Origin: an uncultured Bacteroidales bacterium
GTDB taxonomy: Bacteria > Bacteroidota > Bacteroidia > Bacteroidales > UBA932
DNA: 64,000 nt
Direction: 5' to 3'
Assembly: GCA_944326305.1 (NCBI GenBank)
Contig: CALVDL010000003.1
Coordinates: 62,001 to 126,000, forward strand
The translations under genes were made by a program, and so were the position numbers. This document shows, piece by piece, positions 10,058 through 18,681 of this stretch (position 1 is the stretch's first letter; each line of letters begins with the position of its first letter). The notes below the pieces were generated by a model that was given only the letters and a program-made list of their open reading frames with translations, was not told the DNA's origin and ran no database searches.

Positions 10058-11245
10058 TTACCAGAGGAAATTGTCGAACGGATAACGGCCCGCATGTATT
10101 TCCGCGACCATCTTGTATAGGTCGGAGCGGAGTTTGTCTATACCTGTCCTGTTTTTGGCGGATATGAAGATACATGGGGTGTTCTCCTTGGCGATCCAGC
10201 TGTTCTTGAATTCCTCAAGGGTGTAATTTACTGGCTTTTTTGGCTCTAACGAGAACTCATCGTACTCCTCATACCTATAGGCGTCGATCTTGTTAAATAC
10301 GACGAAAATAGGCTTGTTTATCGCGTTGATATCCCGCAGTGTCTCCTCGACTACCCTGATGTGCTCTTCGAAGTTCGGATGCGAGATGTCTACAACGTGC
10401 ATGAGTATGTCTGCCTCCCTTACTTCGTCAAGTGTGCTTTTGAAAGCTTCAACGAGCTGTGTAGGCAGTTTCCTGATGAATCCAACCGTGTCGCTCAGCA
10501 GGAACGGGACATTCTCTATCACTACCTTGCGGACAGTAGTGTCGAGAGTGGCGAACAGCTTGTTCTCGGCAAATACGTCGCTTTTTGCAAGCAGATTCAT
10601 AAGTGTGCTTTTCCCGACGTTTGTATACCCGACGAGTGAAATGCGCACCAGGGAACCCCTGTTCCCGCGCTGGGAGGCCATCTGTTTGTCTATCTTCTTC
10701 AGCTGCTCTTTCAGCCTGGCTATCCTGTCCTGGATGATACGTCTGTCGGTTTCTATCTGTGTCTCTCCCGGACCTCTCATTCCGATGCCTCCCTTCTGCC
10801 TTTCGAGGTGTGTCCACATCCTTGTGAGCCGTGGCAGGAGATACTGATACTGGGCTAGCTCTACCTGTGTTTTTGCATAGGCTGTCTTTGCCCTTTGTGC
10901 AAAGATGTCCAGAATAAGGTTTGTCCTGTCCAGTATTCGGCATGAAAGCTCCCTTTCCAGGTTTCTGAGCTGGGTAGGGGAGAGTTCATCATCGAATATG
11001 ACAACATCGGTCTCATTCTCAGCTATGTAAGCCTTGATTTCTTCGAGTTTGCCGCTTCTTATATAAGTCCTTGAATCAGGCTTGTCCACTTTCTGGATAA
11101 ACCTCTTTGTACCTTCGGCGCCTGCTGTTTCTGCAAGAAATTCAAGTTCGTCGAGGTATTCCAGGACCTGCCTTTCATCATCTCCCTGTTTGATTACCCC
11201 TACAAATACCGCCTTTTCTGTATATTTCTCTTTAATTTCAATCAT
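10058..11245 (-). CDS. hflX: Ribosome-associated GTPase HflX
   Basis: GTPase (395 aa) that binds the 50S subunit and splits stalled or stress-damaged ribosomes. The N-terminal HflX domain contains the DELSPTQLRNLE segment, the long-helix linker has GMRGPGETQIETDRR, and the G domain shows G1 GYTNVGKST at 206-214, DTVGFI (G3) and NKID (G4). Length is typical. A TATATTTG -7 box (reverse strand) lies about 30 bases upstream. It stands alone between frdB (convergent) and tonB (same strand, separated by a terminator). Confidence 0.95.
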   Translation of the reverse strand: MIEIKEKYTEKAVFVGVIKQGDDERQVLEYLDELEFLAETAGAEGTKRFIQKVDKPDSRTYIRSGKLEEIKAYIAENETDVVIFDDELSPTQLRNLERELSCRILDRTNLILDIFAQRAKTAYAKTQVELAQYQYLLPRLTRMWTHLERQKGGIGMRGPGETQIETDRRIIQDRIARLKEQLKKIDKQMASQRGNRGSLVRISLVGYTNVGKSTLMNLLAKSDVFAENKLFATLDTTVRKVVIENVPFLLSDTVGFIRKLPTQLVEAFKSTLDEVREADILMHVVDISHPNFEEHIRVVEETLRDINAINKPIFVVFNKIDAYRYEEYDEFSLEPKKPVNYTLEEFKNSWIAKENTPCIFISAKNRTGIDKLRSDLYKMVAEIHAGRYPFDNFLW

Positions 11246-11274
11246 ACATTAATTGCTAAAATTCAAATAGTTTG

Positions 11275-11282
11275 CAAATATA
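11275..11282 (-). promoter_or_regulatory. -7 box for hflX
   Basis: On the reverse strand TATATTTG fits TAnnTTTG and lies 29 bases before the hflX start codon. No good -33 element was found. Confidence 0.45.
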
Positions 11283-11302
11283 TTGACTGTTTTGGAATTA
11301 TC

Positions 11303-11323
11303 TAACGTCGGTTCAACGAATTT
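11303..11323 (+). repeat. TAACGTCAG-type short repeat, isolated copy
   Basis: TAACGTCGGTTCAACGAATT is a variant of a 20-22-nt motif found in five other gaps of this window (15128, 20297, 21608, 32891, 35851). Here it stands without the longer composite repeat, between hflX and the tonB terminator. Confidence 0.6.
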
Positions 11324-11367
11324 GCATTAAGGCTGTTTCCTTTGCATTCAGTCATATTATTTACAAT

Positions 11368-11402
11368 AAAAAAGGTCCAGCCAAATTTGGTCGGACCTTT
11401 TT
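11368..11402 (-). terminator. Terminator of tonB (bidirectional shape)
   Basis: AAAAAAGGTCC (11368-11378) pairs with GGACCTTTTT; the inner bases AGCCAAATTTGGTC can extend the stem partly (CCAAATTTGG is itself palindromic). T-runs occur on both sides. It lies 19 bases after the tonB stop on the reverse strand. Confidence 0.85.
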
Positions 11403-11420
11403 ATAGTCTCTGTTTCAAGT

Positions 11421-12116
11421 TTATCTCAACTGGAAGATAACTGGGAATGTGTAGGTTACCTTTACTGCACGGTCCCTCTGTTTTCCAGGAGTCCACTTCG
11501 GTGACATCGATACTACCCTGACGGCCTCCTTGTCAAGTGAAGGGTCCACACCACGGAGAACCTTGATGTTGCTTACAGTTCCGTCTGTATTTACAGTGAA
11601 CTGGAGGGTAACACGGCCTGATACACCGTTTTCCTTTGCTATTTCCGGATACACGAGCCTTTCATTCACCCATTTGGAGAAAGCGTTGGCATCACCGCCC
11701 ATGAATGAAGGTTTCTCCTCCACAAACTGGAAAGGAATAGCTTCCTCTTCTACGACTTCTTCCTCTACAGTCTCGACATAGTCCATAATCTCGACACCCA
11801 TGCTGGCGTCATCTTCAAGATTCATGAACAGGTTGTCATCTACCTGGATTTCATCGTCCACGATGTCAATCTGGTCGGACAGGATAGGAATCTTCGGTGC
11901 TGCAGTTGGAGGTGGCGGCGGAGTTTCCTGGGTGATAGGGATCATTTCCTCTGCTTCCACTACTTCTGCGGTCTCTTCAAAGACAGAAACCTGCTTCTCG
12001 GCTGTACTCCAATCGAATGCGAAGTAGACGATACCGAGAGCTACTATCAGACCAATCTCTGTGAAAAGCAATTTCTTGTTTTCAAGATTGGCTTTAGGTG
12101 ACTTTTTGATTTCCAT
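11421..12116 (-). CDS. tonB: TonB energy-transducing protein
   Basis: Protein of 231 aa coupling the inner-membrane proton motive force (via ExbBD) to outer-membrane TonB-dependent receptors. A short cytoplasmic Lys-rich start (MEIKKSPKANLENKK) is followed by one membrane helix, FTEIGLIVALGIVYFAFDW. An acidic and Pro-rich periplasmic stretch with PPPPPTAAPKIP comes next. The C-terminal TonB domain (about 145-231) shows YPEIAKENGVSGRVTLQF, TDGTVSNIKVLRG and the ending YTFPVIFQLR. This is the Bacteroidota type with a single C-terminal TonB_C. exbB/exbD are not adjacent. It may serve the receptor at 25931. Confidence 0.92.
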   Translation of the reverse strand: MEIKKSPKANLENKKLLFTEIGLIVALGIVYFAFDWSTAEKQVSVFEETAEVVEAEEMIPITQETPPPPPTAAPKIPILSDQIDIVDDEIQVDDNLFMNLEDDASMGVEIMDYVETVEEEVVEEEAIPFQFVEEKPSFMGGDANAFSKWVNERLVYPEIAKENGVSGRVTLQFTVNTDGTVSNIKVLRGVDPSLDKEAVRVVSMSPKWTPGKQRDRAVKVTYTFPVIFQLR

Positions 12117-12196
12117 ATTATACGTGTTTATTTCCGGTTTAGCGGCGTAAAGTTAAAGAATTTATTTTTTATTTCATAATTTTTTCCGTTAAGTTT

Positions 12197-12204
12197 TATC
12201 TTTG
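12197..12204 (+). promoter_or_regulatory. -7 box for ybeY-mnmG
   Basis: TATCTTTG (TAnnTTTG) ends 15 bases before the ybeY ATG, so the leader would be only about ten nucleotides long. Confidence 0.55.
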
Positions 12205-12219
12205 CCGAAAATTTTTGCC

Positions 12220-12639
12220 ATGATTCAGTACTATTACGAGGATACCGACTTCATATTCAAGGGCAAGACCCTTTGCAGCAGGTGGCTCAGGCTGGTTGCG
12301 GAGAGCGAGATAAAGAGGATAGGGGACATATCGGTCATATTCTGTTCTGACAATTATATCCTGGATGTCAACCAGAGGTATCTACAGCATGATTATTTTA
12401 CCGATATAATCACTTTTGACTATTGTGAGGGCGACAGGCTATCCGGAGACCTGTTTATAAGTGTTGAGACTGTGAAGGAGAATTCCATAGAATACGGTAC
12501 CGACTTCAGGGACGAGCTTAACAGGGTGATTGTGCATGGCCTGCTTCATCTTATAGGTTATGATGACCATACGGAGGAGGAGATTGCCGTGATGAGGAAG
12601 AAGGAGGACTATTATCTTTCGCTTAGGGAGCTGCTTTGA
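12220..12639 (+). CDS. ybeY: Endoribonuclease YbeY (rRNA maturation)
   Basis: Zinc-dependent single-strand RNase (139 aa) that matures rRNA and takes part in ribosome quality control. The signature [12 protein letters not shown] (H-x3-H-x5-H type metal site) is near the C-terminus. The start is at ATG 12220 (MIQYYYED); a TTG six codons upstream coincides with the promoter box and is not used. The stop overlaps the mnmG start by one base (TGATG), so the two are translationally coupled. Confidence 0.95.
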   Translation: MIQYYYEDTDFIFKGKTLCSRWLRLVAESEIKRIGDISVIFCSDNYILDVNQRYLQHDYFTDIITFDYCEGDRLSGDLFISVETVKENSIEYGTDFRDELNRVIVHGLLHLIGYDDHTEEEIAVMRKKEDYYLSLRELL

Positions 12640-14759
12640 TGAAGAAGGTTTATGATGTAATTGTAATAGGTGGGGGCCATGCCGGCTGCGAGGCTGCAAT
12701 GGCTGCTGCCAATATGGGTTCTTCCGTTCTTCTTATTACAATGGATATGGGCAAGTTTGCCCAGATGTCCTGCAACCCTGCGGTAGGGGGGATTGCGAAA
12801 GGACAGATTGTGAGGGAGATTGATGCTCTCGGAGGATATACCGGAATAGTGACTGATGCTTCTACGCTACAGTTCCGGATGCTCAACCGCTCGAAAGGGC
12901 CTGCTATGTGGAGTCCACGTGCCCAATGCGACAAAATGCAGTTCTGTGCAAATTGGAGAAAAATCCTTGAAACTAATTGTAAATTAGATATTTACCAAGA
13001 TACTGTAACGGATTTTGCCTTTTCTGGGTCGCGTATTTCGGGCTGTCGTACGACTACAGGGGCAAAATTCGATTCTCAGACGGTTATCCTGACTGCCGGA
13101 ACCTTCCTTGACGGGAAACTTTTCATAGGAAGGAACCAGTTTGAGGGTGGCAGGATAGGGGAGCTTTCGTCACATGGCCTTACTTCCCGGCTGATGGAGA
13201 TGGGTGTCAGGACGGCGAGGATGAAGACAGGGACACCTCCGAGGATTGACATTTCATCCGTTGATGTGAAAAGGCTTTTAAGGCAGGAAGGTGATACGGA
13301 TCCTGACAAGTTTTCTTATCTTCCTTACCTTTCTACTGCGCAGAACGGGACTCCGCAGATGCCATGCTATATAGTTCATACCAATCAGCATGTGCATGAC
13401 ATCCTCAGGAGCGGTTTCAAGGATTCTCCTCTTTTTTCAGGGATGATAACTGGTATTGGTCCGAGATACTGTCCGAGTATAGAGGATAAATTGAGGACAT
13501 TTGCCGACAAGGACTCCCACCAGCTTTTCCTCGAGCCTGAGGGCAGGTCTACGGATGAGTACTATCTCCAGGGATTTTCTTCTTCTCTTCCTTTGGATAT
13601 ACAGATAGACGCCCTTCATGCGATAGAGGGTCTGGAGGATGTGAAGATATTCCGTCCGGCATATGCTGTGGAATATGACTATTTCGATCCTGTGCAGCTA
13701 AAGCCTACCCTTGAACTCAAGAATATAGAGAACCTTTTCTTTGCAGGGCAGATAAACGGAACAACCGGATATGAGGAAGCTGCTGCGCAGGGGATAATTG
13801 CCGGCATAAATGCTCACCTTAAGGTACATGAGAAGGAGCCTTTCATATTGAAAAGGGACCAGGCTTACATTGGTGTCCTTATAGATGATCTTATTACTAA
13901 AGGTGTGGATGAGCCGTACCGGATGTTTACATCGAGGGCCGAGTACAGGATACTTCTCCGTCAGGACAATGCTGATTTGAGGCTTACACCTCTTTCTTAT
14001 AATATAGGTCTTGCGGATAAATTCCGTTACGACTATACAATGAGGAAATATGAAACTGCTTCTGAGTATTCAGAATTCTTTGAAACATCCTCTGTCAAAC
14101 CGGAAAGGGTGAACGATTATTTATTATCTGTGAACTCTGCTGTTGTTGATTCCCGAAAAAAATATTCTGACCTTATTTTAAGGCCTAATGTAAAAGTAAA
14201 GGATATTTTCGATATTGTTCCACGTGGAACAATATCGAAAAGTGGAATGGATTTCCATACCGGTATTTTTTCTGGAATGCTTTTCCCGGAAGACATTTTT
14301 GAAAAATTCGACTATATATCAGTTTTGAGAGATTTAAATTATGGGAAAGAAATAACTGAAAAAGCTGATTCTGCCTATACCGGGAAGACGGGGTCATATA
14401 AGAATGCTTTGTCTGTTTTGAGGTGGAATTGTGGCTATCCGCTTCCTGATTCTGTTTCCGGAAATACCTTACAGGAGGCCGTCAAGACCAAGGCTGTCAA
14501 TGAAATTCTCGACTCTATTGAAATATCCATAAAATATAGAGGATATATAGAGCGTGAACAGAAGCTTGCAGACAAAATAATGAGACTTGAACATCTGTCA
14601 ATACCGGACGGGTTTGACTTCGATAGGGTGGAGAGTCTTTCTATAGAATGTCGTCAGAAGTTGAAGAAGTATGCACCGAAAACCATAGCTCAGGCTTCCC
14701 GTATTTCCGGGGTGTCTCCTGCAGATATTTCAGTGTTGCTTGTTTATTTTGGAAGATAG
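12639..14759 (+). CDS. mnmG: tRNA uridine-34 5-carboxymethylaminomethyl modification enzyme MnmG (GidA) with C-terminal insertion
   Basis: FAD enzyme that with MnmE installs the cmnm5 group at wobble U34 of tRNAs. The FAD motif [12 protein letters not shown] is N-terminal, then [25 protein letters not shown], and the C-terminal [20 protein letters not shown]. The start is ATG 12639, coupled to ybeY. At 706 aa it is about 80 residues longer than usual. By eye the extra part follows [15 protein letters not shown], where family members go directly to the conserved IKYEGYI helix (here [10 protein letters not shown]), so about 85-90 residues (roughly 529-615) are inserted. A ParB-box palindrome (14206-14241) lies at the upstream edge of this insertion. 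Confidence 0.96.
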   Translation: MKKVYDVIVIGGGHAGCEAAMAAANMGSSVLLITMDMGKFAQMSCNPAVGGIAKGQIVREIDALGGYTGIVTDASTLQFRMLNRSKGPAMWSPRAQCDKMQFCANWRKILETNCKLDIYQDTVTDFAFSGSRISGCRTTTGAKFDSQTVILTAGTFLDGKLFIGRNQFEGGRIGELSSHGLTSRLMEMGVRTARMKTGTPPRIDISSVDVKRLLRQEGDTDPDKFSYLPYLSTAQNGTPQMPCYIVHTNQHVHDILRSGFKDSPLFSGMITGIGPRYCPSIEDKLRTFADKDSHQLFLEPEGRSTDEYYLQGFSSSLPLDIQIDALHAIEGLEDVKIFRPAYAVEYDYFDPVQLKPTLELKNIENLFFAGQINGTTGYEEAAAQGIIAGINAHLKVHEKEPFILKRDQAYIGVLIDDLITKGVDEPYRMFTSRAEYRILLRQDNADLRLTPLSYNIGLADKFRYDYTMRKYETASEYSEFFETSSVKPERVNDYLLSVNSAVVDSRKKYSDLILRPNVKVKDIFDIVPRGTISKSGMDFHTGIFSGMLFPEDIFEKFDYISVLRDLNYGKEITEKADSAYTGKTGSYKNALSVLRWNCGYPLPDSVSGNTLQEAVKTKAVNEILDSIEISIKYRGYIEREQKLADKIMRLEHLSIPDGFDFDRVESLSIECRQKLKKYAPKTIAQASRISGVSPADISVLLVYFGR
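14206..14241. promoter_or_regulatory. parS-like ParB binding site inside mnmG (36-bp perfect palindrome)
   Basis: The core TGTTCCACGTGGAACA at 14216-14231 agrees with the broad parS consensus TGTTNCACGTGNAACA bound by chromosomal ParB/Spo0J. Symmetry is perfect over 36 bases (arms TTTTCGATAT and ATATCGAAAA outside the core) and ends at a mismatch on each side. In mnmG it encodes roughly [11 protein letters not shown]. Binding is inference; parA and parB are not in the window. Confidence 0.8.
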
Positions 14760-14810
14760 TAAGGTGTTTAAGAACTGGTATTAATTTTATGGAATTTCCT
14801 GTCGGAAATC

Positions 14811-15148
14811 CTGTCTGTCCACCCCCAGTCACCTGCGGTGACAGCCCCGGTGGGGCATGCGGCTCCGCTTCGCTCCGCCGGCACCTCCTCTGCTTCGGTT
14901 CCTATGCGGGAACCTCGCTGACGCTCCGGTGCGGCCCTGAAGGGCCTTCCCATCTTAATCCCCAGTCACTTCGTGACAGCCCCTTGTTAAGGGGCGCCAT
15001 CCCCATCTCTGCTCACTGTGAAACATCCACAGGATGATTTCACTCTCCGCTCGCGACCTCGCCGGGGGCCCTGTCGCAGGCCACGAGCCTGCTCCTTAAT
15101 AGGTAATTCGATGTAATTTAATGAATTAAATTCATCGAATTCACGTTA
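14811..15148 (+). repeat. Composite interspersed repeat, copy A
   Basis: First module 14811-14946: CTGTCTGTCCACCCCCAGTC, hairpins AGTCACC/GGTGACA and GCCCC/GGGGC, and a tail GCGGCCCTGAAGGGCC. A second partial copy of the start (CCCAGTCACTTCGTGACAGC) follows near 14962. The last module, 15090-15148 (CTCCTTAATAGGTAATTCGATG... to CACGTTA), is an imperfect inverted repeat ending in the reverse TAACGTCAG-type motif. Matching modules occur at 20528, 21835 and, reversed, at 32891-33085. No gene is seen in this 490-base gap. Confidence 0.85.
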
Positions 15149-15188
15149 CATAAATTTATATTGGTGAAATTTTAAACAACTTCTTATT

Positions 15189-15234
15189 TGTATACAGAAA
15201 GAGTGTTCCACGTGGAACACTCTTTCTGTATACA
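15189..15234. promoter_or_regulatory. parS-like ParB binding site (46-bp perfect palindrome)
   Basis: Core TGTTCCACGTGGAACA at 15204-15219, identical to the site in mnmG 988 bases away, but with different arms (TGTATACAGAAAGAG and its complement). Perfect symmetry extends over 46 bases. It lies between mnmG and the 3' end of ruvA, so it could also fold as a terminator-like cruciform, though no T-run follows. The shared core with unrelated arms argues for protein binding. Confidence 0.8.
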
Positions 15235-15250
15235 TTGTGTTTGGAAATTA

Positions 15251-15838
15251 TTAAAGTTTCTTCAGTGCCATTTTTATTATCATCTCTAAAGAAGCATTCG
15301 GCTGTTCCTTCAGGACTGCAGAGACTGCCTTGTTTACATTCGCCTTGGTGAATCCGAGCAGGACCAGTGCCGTGGTGGCTTCCTGTACGATACTGCTGTC
15401 TACCTGGCTGAAGATTGCCGGGGTTTCGCTTCCTGCACCTTTTACTACTTTGTCCTTGAGTTCCAGGATAAGTCTCTGTGCGCTTTTCAGCCCTATTCCT
15501 TTTATGCTTTTGATCCTGTTTATATCTTCTGCTATTATTGCATTCCTTATTTCATCGGAAGTGAGGGAGGAAAGCATCATCCTTGCTGTTGCCGCCCCAA
15601 TTCCGGATACTCCTATCAGCAGCCTGAAAAGTTCCCTTTCATCTTTTGTCCCGAACCCGTAGAACAGTTCTTCATCCTCCCTCAGGTAGTGGTGGATGTA
15701 GATGGTGACATCTTTCTTGTTTTCCAGCTGGGAGAATGTCTGCAGGGAGATTAGAATCCTGTATCCGATTCCGTAGCTTTCAACGATGGCATCGGTAGGG
15801 GTGAGCTCAATCAGTGTTCCTTTTATGTATTCAATCAT
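15251..15838 (-). CDS. ruvA: Holliday junction DNA-binding protein RuvA
   Basis: Tetrameric protein (195 aa) that binds Holliday junctions and loads RuvB. OB-fold N-terminal domain (MIEYIKGTLIELTPTDAIVE), two helix-hairpin-helix motifs (LLIGVSGIGAATA and IKSIKGIGLKSAQRLI), and a C-terminal RuvB-binding domain (about 147-195). The start is at 15838; the 33 codons upstream in frame contain the promoter box and do not resemble RuvA. Its 3' end lies 17 bases from the long parS-like palindrome. Confidence 0.97.
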   Translation of the reverse strand: MIEYIKGTLIELTPTDAIVESYGIGYRILISLQTFSQLENKKDVTIYIHHYLREDEELFYGFGTKDERELFRLLIGVSGIGAATARMMLSSLTSDEIRNAIIAEDINRIKSIKGIGLKSAQRLILELKDKVVKGAGSETPAIFSQVDSSIVQEATTALVLLGFTKANVNKAVSAVLKEQPNASLEMIIKMALKKL

Positions 15839-15907
15839 GTCTTGTAGTATTTTTCTCTTTAATTGGGCCGTCTCCGGGATTTGTTTCGTCCGGTCTTCTG
15901 TCAGGTG

Positions 15908-15915
15908 CAAAAGTA
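15908..15915 (-). promoter_or_regulatory. -7 box for ruvA
   Basis: Reverse strand TACTTTTG matches TAnnTTTG, about 70 bases before the ruvA start. Confidence 0.4.
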
Positions 15916-15980
15916 AAAAAATCTTTGCTGTTCTCATATAGGCTACTGCTTGCAGGTGTAGATGATATTGATTCTTTTTC

Positions 15981-15988
15981 TAAATTTG
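15981..15988 (+). promoter_or_regulatory. -7 box for the sufS operon
   Basis: TAAATTTG matches TAnnTTTG and lies 23 bases before the sufS ATG. No -33 TTTG at the expected distance. Confidence 0.5.
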
Positions 15989-16010
15989 CGGTTCTTAAAA
16001 AGCGTCTGAA

Positions 16011-17237
16011 ATGACTGTTGAAAATTTAAGGGAATATTTTCCTGCACTCTCCCGTAAGGTTTACGGAAAAGAGCTCGTCTATCTTGACAATGCCGCCACT
16101 TCACAGCGTCCGCGCACCGTGATAGACGAATGGGAGAGAATCACCATACAGAGCAATGCCAATATTCACCGCGCTGTCCATCTGATGGCGGAAGAGGCTA
16201 CGCAGGCATATGAACAGGCAAGGGAAGCTGCACGTGCGTATATCAATGCACGTGAAAGAGAAGAGATTGTTTTCACTTCCGGGGCCACTGCTGCAATAAA
16301 CCTTGTGGCGTTCTCTTTCGGTGAGGCTTTCGTATCCGCCGGTGACGAAGTTGTGGTCACGGAATGCGAGCATCACTCGAACATAGTCCCTTGGCAGATG
16401 ATGTGCCTGAGAAAAGGGGCGGTCCTTAAGGTCCTTCCTGTAGATGACAGGGGAGAGCTGAAAACGGATATGCTTGAAGGGCTTTGTACGGAGCGGACCA
16501 GAATAGTCGCTGTGACACATATTTCCAACGTGCTGGGGATAGTAAATCCGGTGAAACGGATAGCGGGCATATGCCACGCCAAAGGAATACCGGTCCTGGT
16601 GGACGGAGCTCAGGGGATAGTCCATTCCGCTGTGGATGTGCAGGATTTGGACTGTGATTTCTATGCATTTTCTGGACACAAGATATATGCTGCTCCGGGG
16701 ACCGGAGTGCTGTACGGTAAACGCAGATGGCTTGATGCAATGCCTCCTTATATGGGAGGAGGGGAGATGGTAGGTACAGTGCGTTTTACCGGGACGACCT
16801 ATGCCCCTCTCCCGCTCAAGTTCGAGGCGGGCACACAGAATTTTGCCGGAGCCGCAACTCTTTCTCCTGCCCTTGCAATGGCTGCGCAGATGATGGATGA
16901 CAGTCAGATCGGGGAGAACCAGCGTGCGGTAAGGGACTATATGATGGATGTACTAGGTTCCGACAGCAGGATTACATTGTATGGTAATCCGGTGGACAGG
17001 GAAGAGAAGATACCGCTTTTCTCTTTCTCCGTTAAAGGCGCCCACCATGAGGACCTGGCCCTGATTCTTGACAAGATGGGTATAGCCGTTCGGTCCGGGC
17101 AGATGTGTGCTGAGCCGCTGATGGACAGGTTCGGGGTCTCAGGCATGCTCAGGGTGTCATTCGCCCCATACAATACTATGCAGGAGGCGGAATACTTCGT
17201 TAAATGTCTTGGCAGGGCTGTGGATATGCTCATATAA
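16011..17237 (+). CDS. sufS: Cysteine desulfurase SufS
   Basis: PLP enzyme (408 aa) that takes sulfur from cysteine for Fe-S cluster assembly. PLP-binding Lys224 lies in FSGHKIYAAPGTG, the conserved TSGATAAINLVA and EHHSNIVPW segments are present, and the persulfide-forming Cys366 is in RSGQMCAEPLM, the short SufS-type (group II) loop. sufE follows after 56 bases. sufB, sufC and sufD are not in the window, so the scaffold genes are elsewhere. Confidence 0.95.
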   Translation: MTVENLREYFPALSRKVYGKELVYLDNAATSQRPRTVIDEWERITIQSNANIHRAVHLMAEEATQAYEQAREAARAYINAREREEIVFTSGATAAINLVAFSFGEAFVSAGDEVVVTECEHHSNIVPWQMMCLRKGAVLKVLPVDDRGELKTDMLEGLCTERTRIVAVTHISNVLGIVNPVKRIAGICHAKGIPVLVDGAQGIVHSAVDVQDLDCDFYAFSGHKIYAAPGTGVLYGKRRWLDAMPPYMGGGEMVGTVRFTGTTYAPLPLKFEAGTQNFAGAATLSPALAMAAQMMDDSQIGENQRAVRDYMMDVLGSDSRITLYGNPVDREEKIPLFSFSVKGAHHEDLALILDKMGIAVRSGQMCAEPLMDRFGVSGMLRVSFAPYNTMQEAEYFVKCLGRAVDMLI

Positions 17238-17292
17238 AGTCATACCGAGGTCCCCGCTGTATCGCAAACGGGAAACATATTATATCAAGTAT

Positions 17293-17718
17293 ATGGAAAA
17301 GAGTTTACAAGAGGTTGAAAATGAGGTAGTTGATGAATTTTCAATGTTCGATGAATGGCTTGACAAATATGAATATCTCATCGAACTCGGAAAGTCGCTT
17401 AAAGATTACCCGGAATCCTCTAAAACTGATGAGAATTTGATAAAAGGTTGTCAGTCAAGAGTTTGGCTTGATTATAAGGTAGAAGACGGTAAAATACTGT
17501 TCAATGCCGACAGTGACGCTATCATTACAAAGGGGATAATCTCCCTCCTGATCAGGATCTATTCCGGGAGGACCGCACCGGAGATATTGTCTTCCGATTT
17601 CTCTGTAGTAGACAGGATAGGACTGAAGGAGAACCTGTCCCCTACCAGGGCGAACGGCCTTGTCTCCATGATATCCAAGATAAGGGAGATAGCTGCGGAA
17701 ATTGAAGGGGCGGACTGA
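17293..17718 (+). CDS. sufE: Sulfur-acceptor protein SufE
   Basis: Small cytoplasmic protein (141 aa) that accepts persulfide sulfur from SufS on Cys53 (LIKGCQSRVW) and passes it to the SufBCD scaffold. The start is at MEKSLQEVENEV (17293); the frame runs further upstream into sufS without homology. Operon position after sufS supports the pairing. Confidence 0.94.
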   Translation: MEKSLQEVENEVVDEFSMFDEWLDKYEYLIELGKSLKDYPESSKTDENLIKGCQSRVWLDYKVEDGKILFNADSDAIITKGIISLLIRIYSGRTAPEILSSDFSVVDRIGLKENLSPTRANGLVSMISKIREIAAEIEGAD

Positions 17719-17792
17719 AACCTGCGAAAGGATCCCCGGATAGAAGGACTGATTCCGGGAAGGAAAAGAATAATGAAAAAAGCAGTACAATT

Positions 17793-18095
17793 ATGGCTTT
17801 GGAAAGAGATATAATAATGGCTCTCAGGCAGGTATATGACCCTGAGATACCGGTGAACATTTATGACCTGGGCCTGATATATGAGCTCAGGGTGGATGAG
17901 GGGCACAATGTTTATATACAGATGACGCTTACGGCGCCCAACTGCCCTATGGCCGATTTTGTAGTTGATGCCGTCAGGGCTGCCGTGGAGGATGTCCCTG
18001 GCGTGGTGAGCGCCAAAATAGAGCTCGTTTTCGAACCGGTCTGGGACAAGAGCAGGATGTCCGAAGAGGCGCTTGTGGAGCTCGGGCTTGACTGA
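17793..18095 (+). CDS. sufT: SufT/MIP18-family Fe-S assembly factor (DUF59)
   Basis: Protein of 100 aa with the MIP18/DUF59 core: VYDPEIPVNIYDLGLIYEL near the N-terminus and LTAPNCPMADF, whose Cys is conserved in the family. These proteins help Fe-S cluster maturation or transfer. It follows sufSE and overlaps folK by one base. The symbol sufT is by family and context. Confidence 0.85.
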   Translation: MALERDIIMALRQVYDPEIPVNIYDLGLIYELRVDEGHNVYIQMTLTAPNCPMADFVVDAVRAAVEDVPGVVSAKIELVFEPVWDKSRMSEEALVELGLD

Positions 18096-18577
18096 TGGAA
18101 GTGTATTTTTCTTTGGGTTCGAACCTTGGGGACAGGGAAGAGAATATCAAGACGGCTCTGTCGCTGATGGACAGGGAGTTCGGGAAGCAATATTCCGCAT
18201 TGTCCTCTATATTGGAAACTGAGCCGTGGGGCTTTGATTCCGACGACCTTTTCCTGAACTGTGCGCTGATGTATGACCTCGATATTCCTTGCGATGAGAT
18301 ACTGGCGGTATGCAAGAAAGTGGAGATGCTGATGGGGAGGAGTGTCCATTGTCCCGAATATGATGAGAAAGGGGAGAGGATCTACCGGTCAAGGATTATT
18401 GATATTGACATATTGTTCTACGGGGAACATCGGATAGATACTGATAATCTGAAGGTTCCGCATCCACTTATGAAACAGAGGGAGTTTGTTATGGTCCCGC
18501 TCAGGGAGATTGCCGGAAGGAGGATTATGGATGTGTTCCCTGAAATTTTCGGAAACGGTGACGTGTACTGTCCTTAA
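18095..18577 (+). CDS. folK: 2-amino-4-hydroxy-6-hydroxymethyldihydropteridine pyrophosphokinase
   Basis: Transfers pyrophosphate from ATP to 6-hydroxymethyl-dihydropterin in folate synthesis; 160 aa. Motifs: SLGSNLGDREENI at the N-terminus, SSILETEPWGF, FLNCALMYD, and SRIIDIDILFYG with the Mg-binding Asp residues, then VPHPLMKQREFVMVPLREI. Its ATG overlaps the sufT stop (TGATG), a coupling between folate and Fe-S genes that is probably only positional. Confidence 0.95.
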   Translation: MEVYFSLGSNLGDREENIKTALSLMDREFGKQYSALSSILETEPWGFDSDDLFLNCALMYDLDIPCDEILAVCKKVEMLMGRSVHCPEYDEKGERIYRSRIIDIDILFYGEHRIDTDNLKVPHPLMKQREFVMVPLREIAGRRIMDVFPEIFGNGDVYCP

Positions 18578-18614
18578 CAGGAGGCTGCCACCGGGATACC
18601 GGGGATTGGAGATA

Positions 18615-18645
18615 TTGGATTAAACATCAGTTATTGCTATTTTTG
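18615..18645 (+). promoter_or_regulatory. Promoter of glyS
   Basis: TTG (18615-18617), 20 bases, then TATTTTTG (18638-18645): a -33/-7 pair with the usual Bacteroidota spacing. The glyS ATG is 37 bases downstream. Confidence 0.6.
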
Positions 18646-18681
18646 CAGGCTGGATTTGGAAATGAATAAACAACATATCTT

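Noticed and set aside
14648..15037. Open frames with CPPPVTCGDSPGGACG-like peptides, also near 20530, 21840 and 32950
   Set aside because: These are translations of the composite repeats in several frames, not genes.
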